Of a stretch of 11,160 nt of DNA, positions 8,462 through 11,160 are shown in pieces. The position numbers and the translations under genes were made by a program. The notes below the pieces were generated by a model, which had not been told where the DNA came from, ran no database searches, and saw nothing but the letters and a program-made list of their open reading frames with translations. Each line of letters begins with the position of its first letter. The stretch's first letter is position 1. The DNA is from an uncultured Ruminococcus sp. (lineage in GTDB: Bacteria > Bacillota > Clostridia > Oscillospirales > Ruminococcaceae): contig CAMWRL010000053.1 in NCBI GenBank assembly GCA_947176685.1, positions 1 through 11,160 of the forward strand, in the 5' to 3' direction.

Positions 8462-10189
8462 TTAATAACCGTTGCGGTGACACTCAATCATAAGTGCCGG
8501 ATAGTCAATATAAGCATAACTGAGGTCAACAGTACCGTCAACACCGTCTACCGAACCTTTGTTTGTATGCTGCCACATTCCGTAATAACCGCCATAACTT
8601 GGTTTTTTCACATTGAAATGCGCAATCCATACGGCGTACTTGTTGAGGAAATTAACACCGAGTTTATTTTTAAGGAAATTTGCATAGCTTTTTACACCGC
8701 AGCAATATCCCTGCTCCTCCATATATGAACAGAATGCTTCTGTAATTGCGTCAATTTCTTCCATACTCATATCATCGAAGCATGCATCTTCAATATCAAA
8801 GTATACCGGATATTCAAATTTATAGTCTTTTATAACCTCACAGAATACCTTAGCTTCCTCAACAGCGTCTTCGGGGTCTTCTGCGTAGCTGTACCAGTAA
8901 GCACCGCAGTCAATATCGAGACTCTGGGCTGAAGTTATGTTGTAGTCAAAATTCTCGTCTTTCTGTTCAATAAGATTGCCGTAACCTGCACGTAACATTA
9001 CATAGTCGACTTCACCGGAATCCTTAACAGCGTTCCAGTCAATATCACCGTTCATTTCAGAAATGCTGATACCTTTTTTGCGGTTGTCAGCCGGCGGGTC
9101 ATCCTGCGGTGAACTGATTATACCGTTCAGGGCGTTATCGTACTCAAGCAGATAAGGATAGTTGACATACGAAACGTCAAGGTCAACGTGACCGGAAATT
9201 CCGCTGACATAACCTGTTGACGAATACTGCCACATTCCGTAGGGATTGTAATAGGACGGTGCGGAAACTCCGAAATGTGCAACCCATATATCATATTTTT
9301 CACGTACTGACTCGTAAATATACGTATTCAGAAACGATGAATAACTGTATATGCCTACACGATAGCCTTTGGCAGCAAGAGTGGAACAGAAAGCCTCAGT
9401 CATTGCAGAAATCTGTACTGCACTCAGATATGTCTGTGAGGGGTCTTCTATATCAAAATATATAGGATATGTAAAATCATAGTCTTTTATTACAGAATAA
9501 CAGGCTTCTGCCTCTGCTATAGCACCTTCAACTGTAGTTGCGTAACTGTACCAGTAAGCACCGCATTCAATACCGTTAGCCTGTGCCTGCTGTATATTGT
9601 AGTCAAATTTCGGGTCTTTCTGTGAAGCATACATTCCATGACCGGCTTTTATTATTGCAAATTCCACACCGCTGTTTTTTACAGAATACCAGTCAACATT
9701 GCCTTGCCACTGCGAAACGTCAATGCCCCACGACTGCTTATAGGCAAGTTCGGGATTAAATTCCGGAGCAGATACAGTAGTAGCCGTGGTAGTAGTATAA
9801 CCCATATGTGCGTTGTATATGTCAAATACATTGAACGGCGGTTCTGTAGTCTGCGTGGAAGTAGTCGTTTCTGTAGTAGTTGTTGTTGACGTAGTAGTTG
9901 TGGTAGTTGTTGGTTTCTTTGTTGTTGTCGGAGCTGTAGTAGTTGTTGTGGTCGTGGACTTCTTTGTTGTTGACGGAGTTGTGGTTGTTGTTTTCTTTGT
10001 GGTTAAAGTGGTAGTTTCAGAAGTTGTTTCTGATACCGCTTTACTTTCGCCGGATTCTGTGGTATCATATAATTCGGCGGTGGATTCTTCCGGAATATCA
10101 GCAGCCTTGACGCAGGACGCTCCCTCCGCAGAAACGCCCATAAACGCACATGACAAAACAACTGAAAGAATCCTTTTATATAACTTCAT
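8462..10189 (-). CDS. Secreted two-domain GH25 muramidase (lysozyme) with Thr-rich linker
   Basis: This is a 575-residue secreted protein from the ATG at 10189. An AAAGGAA ribosome site lies 9 nt upstream; the ATG at 10198 would sit only about 1 nt from it. A signal peptide (residues 1 to about 29: basic MKLYKR, hydrophobic core, likely cut near VKA) is followed by an acidic Ser/Thr segment, a Thr-rich linker (about 54-116) and two tandem GH25 domains (about 153-345 and 371-570). GH25 enzymes hydrolyse the MurNAc-GlcNAc bond of peptidoglycan. Domain 1 is intact: GIDVSQWQG (D157) and YFDIED (D246, E248). Domain 2 keeps YFDIED (D465, E467), but GIDVS has become GISIS, so the first active-site Asp is Ser375. 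I see no LPXTG, dockerin or SLH motif after the second domain, so release into the medium is most likely. The target, own wall or other bacteria, cannot be told from the sequence. Confidence 0.93.
   Translation of the reverse strand: MKLYKRILSVVLSCAFMGVSAEGASCVKAADIPEESTAELYDTTESGESKAVSETTSETTTLTTKKTTTTTPSTTKKSTTTTTTTAPTTTKKPTTTTTTTSTTTTTETTTSTQTTEPPFNVFDIYNAHMGYTTTTATTVSAPEFNPELAYKQSWGIDVSQWQGNVDWYSVKNSGVEFAIIKAGHGMYASQKDPKFDYNIQQAQANGIECGAYWYSYATTVEGAIAEAEACYSVIKDYDFTYPIYFDIEDPSQTYLSAVQISAMTEAFCSTLAAKGYRVGIYSYSSFLNTYIYESVREKYDIWVAHFGVSAPSYYNPYGMWQYSSTGYVSGISGHVDLDVSYVNYPYLLEYDNALNGIISSPQDDPPADNRKKGISISEMNGDIDWNAVKDSGEVDYVMLRAGYGNLIEQKDENFDYNITSAQSLDIDCGAYWYSYAEDPEDAVEEAKVFCEVIKDYKFEYPVYFDIEDACFDDMSMEEIDAITEAFCSYMEEQGYCCGVKSYANFLKNKLGVNFLNKYAVWIAHFNVKKPSYGGYYGMWQHTNKGSVDGVDGTVDLSYAYIDYPALMIECHRNGY
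9842..10030 (-). repeat. Thr-rich low-complexity linker built from degenerate TTKK repeats
   Basis: This segment encodes 63 residues, 42 of them Thr, interrupted by three KK pairs and scattered Pro, Ser and Glu. At DNA level TTCTTTGTTGTTGTCGGAG (9915-9933) recurs with one mismatch at 9960-9978, an offset of 45 nt or 15 codons. A partial third copy begins near 9993. The likely role is an extended, possibly O-glycosylated spacer between the secretion signal and the catalytic domains. The plus strand over it encodes a poly-Val frame that is only an antisense shadow. Confidence 0.85.
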
Positions 10190-10198
10190 TGCAATCAT

Positions 10199-10205
10199 TT
10201 CCTTT
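10199..10205 (-). promoter_or_regulatory. Ribosome binding site of the GH25 lysozyme gene
   Basis: AAAGGAA on the minus strand, 9 nt before the ATG at 10189. It decides the start: the in-frame ATG at 10198 directly abuts it, and the ATG at 10306 overlaps the promoter -35 element. Confidence 0.75.
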
Positions 10206-10277
10206 CGTGAGAAATAATAAAGCCGTACCCTTTTAAATATGGTGCAGCCTGATTTTTTTGTGTAACCCTTTTGTAAT

Positions 10278-10306
10278 ATTATAGCATATTTTCCTTTCAA
10301 TTGCAA
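10278..10306 (-). promoter_or_regulatory. Sigma-A-type promoter of the GH25 lysozyme gene
   Basis: The minus strand has TTGCAA (10306-10301), a 17-nt spacer, and a perfect TATAAT (10283-10278) preceded by TGC, giving an extended -10. The predicted transcript starts near 10271 and has a leader of about 82 nt. This is the strongest promoter-like element in the window. It may also feed addBA by read-through. Confidence 0.85.
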
Positions 10307-10361
10307 TATCGGGAACGAAAAAAATGTTTTCCGGCTGAATCTTTGGCTATTTAAACGAATT

Positions 10362-10392
10362 TCGGAAATACATTTCAGTAGTTATATACAAT
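10362..10392 (+). promoter_or_regulatory. Candidate weak promoter of the pseudouridine synthase gene
   Basis: The only reasonable -10 for the rightward gene is in TATATACAAT (10383-10392, read as TATACA or TACAAT). No good -35 lies 16-18 nt upstream; TCGGAA (10362-10367) is the element at 17-nt spacing. The AT-rich context and the position 15-30 nt before the ribosome site fit, but the call is tentative. Confidence 0.3.
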
Positions 10393-10404
10393 TTTTATAA
10401 AAAA

Positions 10405-10410
10405 GTGAGG
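10405..10410 (+). promoter_or_regulatory. Ribosome binding site of the pseudouridine synthase gene
   Basis: GTGAGG lies 9 nt before the ATG at 10420, with AT-rich sequence between them. It supports this start, from which an S4 domain begins at once. Confidence 0.7.
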
Positions 10411-10419
10411 AAAAATTTA

Positions 10420-11160
10420 ATGGTTACTTTTACAGTCAACGAAAACGACGGCGGACAGCGTGTGGACAAGTTCATAACAAAAGCCCTGCCCGATTTGCCG
10501 AAAAGTATGATGTACCGGCTTTTCAGAAAAAAGGACATCAAAATCAACGGAAAACGTTGTGATATTTCGGCGGTACTGCAAGCCGGTGACATTGTGACAG
10601 CATACGTCAAACAGGAACTTTCCGGCGAAAAAAAACACGATATGACTTTTCTCAAAGTCTCCGGCAACGTTGATATAGTCTACGAAGACGAAAATATTTT
10701 AATAGTGTTCAAGCCCGTTGGACTGGATTCGCATTCCAACGGCACAAGTACTTCCGACACTCTCATAAACCGCATAAAATACTACTTATACAATAAAAAT
10801 GAATACTCTCCCGAAACCGAAAGCTCGTTTGCACCTGCGCTGTGCAGCCGTCTTGACAGAAATACAAGCGGTCTGGTGATTTCCGCAAAAAACGCCGCCG
10901 CCCTGCGTGAACTCAACGAAGCAATCCGCAACGGCACTATACGCAAGATTTACCGTTGTATAACGGTTTGTCCGCCGCCGGAAGATGAGGATATAATAAC
11001 AGCTTATCACAAAAAAGACGATACAAGAAATATCGTCCGCATATCCGACACTCCGGAAAAGGGTTTCAGGGAAATAAAAACCGGATATAAAGTCCTTGAC
11101 CGCAAAAATGGTCTGACCCTTGTTGAAGTGACGCTTTTCACCGGACGCACTCACCAGATA
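10420..11160 (+). CDS. RluA/RluD-family pseudouridine synthase (3' end outside window)
   Basis: The frame from ATG 10420 is open to the window end (247 residues, no stop). Residues about 13-60 (QRVDKFITKALP to KINGKR) form an S4-type RNA-binding domain. The catalytic core has the linker KPVGLDSH, motif II SRLDRNTSGL with the nucleophilic Asp at residue 146, and LFTGRTHQI at residues 239-247, where the window ends. Enzymes of this family isomerise uridine to pseudouridine, mainly in 23S rRNA, in the cytoplasm. The usual HRLD is SRLD here, a variant that is not expected to remove catalysis because Asp is kept. Family members run about 290-320 residues, so roughly 50-70 are missing. The rRNA site cannot be assigned from the sequence, so I give no gene symbol. 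It is divergent from the lysozyme gene and has its own ribosome site. Confidence 0.93.
   Translation, partial: MVTFTVNENDGGQRVDKFITKALPDLPKSMMYRLFRKKDIKINGKRCDISAVLQAGDIVTAYVKQELSGEKKHDMTFLKVSGNVDIVYEDENILIVFKPVGLDSHSNGTSTSDTLINRIKYYLYNKNEYSPETESSFAPALCSRLDRNTSGLVISAKNAAALRELNEAIRNGTIRKIYRCITVCPPPEDEDIITAYHKKDDTRNIVRISDTPEKGFREIKTGYKVLDRKNGLTLVEVTLFTGRTHQI

Larger units (their letters stand above)
10190..10419. other. Divergent intergenic region, lysozyme gene / pseudouridine synthase gene
   Basis: This 230-bp AT-rich gap separates two divergent starts. It holds the strong minus-strand promoter (10278-10306), the lysozyme leader, and a weaker candidate plus-strand promoter near 10362-10392. 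The leader carries a direct repeat on the minus strand, AAAAGGGTTAC (10272-10262) and AAAAGGGTAC (10234-10225). I recognise no riboswitch, T-box or known operator. Confidence 0.7.

Noticed and set aside
8394..8483. Upstream extension of addB by 30 codons to an ATG at 8483
   Set aside because: It would overlap the end of the lysozyme gene and be translated through the hairpin. The ATG at 8393 has a ribosome site at proper spacing and begins just before Walker A, as AddB proteins do.
1490..8493. Many 60-160 codon plus-strand frames opposite addA and addB
   Set aside because: They are shadows of long, motif-complete minus-strand genes, with no ribosome sites or recognisable domains.
9900..10010. 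CRISPR-like or minisatellite array
   Set aside because: Repeats are degenerate, codon-phased and inside a coding sequence; there are no unique spacers of constant length.
9813..10217. Plus-strand 134-codon frame rich in Val
   Set aside because: It is the antisense of the Thr-rich linker (ACN codons read as GTN), with no ribosome site; a composition artefact.
10190..10306. Upstream extension of the lysozyme gene to an ATG at 10306
   Set aside because: It would cover the -35/-10 promoter and place 39 non-signal residues before a clear signal peptide; the ATG at 10189 has the ribosome site.
1..11160. A multi-gene defence or other novel system combining lysozyme, AddAB and HtrA
   Set aside because: AddAB is a complete housekeeping pair, and the other genes are common, separately oriented and have their own signals. 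No toxin, effector, mobile element or unknown conserved gene is present to support a system.

Overview
The window looks like an ordinary chromosomal segment from a low-to-moderate GC Gram-positive bacterium, most likely a clostridial gut or rumen species of the Ruminococcus/Oscillospiraceae type. This is an inference. It rests on an AddAB recombination nuclease instead of RecBCD, a membrane-anchored HtrA, strong AGGAGG-type ribosome binding sites, and a secreted GH25 muramidase whose Thr-rich linker (42 Thr in 63 residues) resembles linkers common in ruminococcal secreted enzymes. I see no transposase, integrase, tRNA, rRNA, CRISPR array or prophage structure.

Layout. At 1-1350 (+) is the 3' part of an HtrA/DegP-family serine protease; its start lies left of the window. 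A perfect 14-bp hairpin (1391-1424) sits in the short gap where it converges with the next gene. From 10189 down to 1430 everything is on the minus strand: a secreted protein with two GH25 lysozyme domains (10189-8462), then addB (8393-5100), then addA (5098-1430). addB and addA are one base apart and clearly form an operon. A 230-bp divergent gap (10190-10419) carries a near-consensus promoter for the lysozyme gene. On its other side an RluA-family pseudouridine synthase begins (10420, +) and runs off the right edge at its conserved GRTHQI motif.

How the genes work together. AddA and AddB form the helicase-nuclease that resects double-strand ends for RecA-dependent repair. The lysozyme gene lies directly upstream on the same strand. 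A 14-16 bp RNA hairpin lies between them, with only 23 nt from it to the addB start codon. addBA is therefore expressed either by read-through past this hairpin or from a promoter I could not recognise. The protease, the muramidase and the pseudouridine synthase have no evident functional link to AddAB.

The most noteworthy points are the second GH25 domain, which has lost the first active-site Asp while keeping the D-x-E pair; the repeat-built Thr linker; and the hairpin plus G5/T7 homopolymer tract just ahead of addB. I found no convincing evidence of a previously undescribed multi-gene system.
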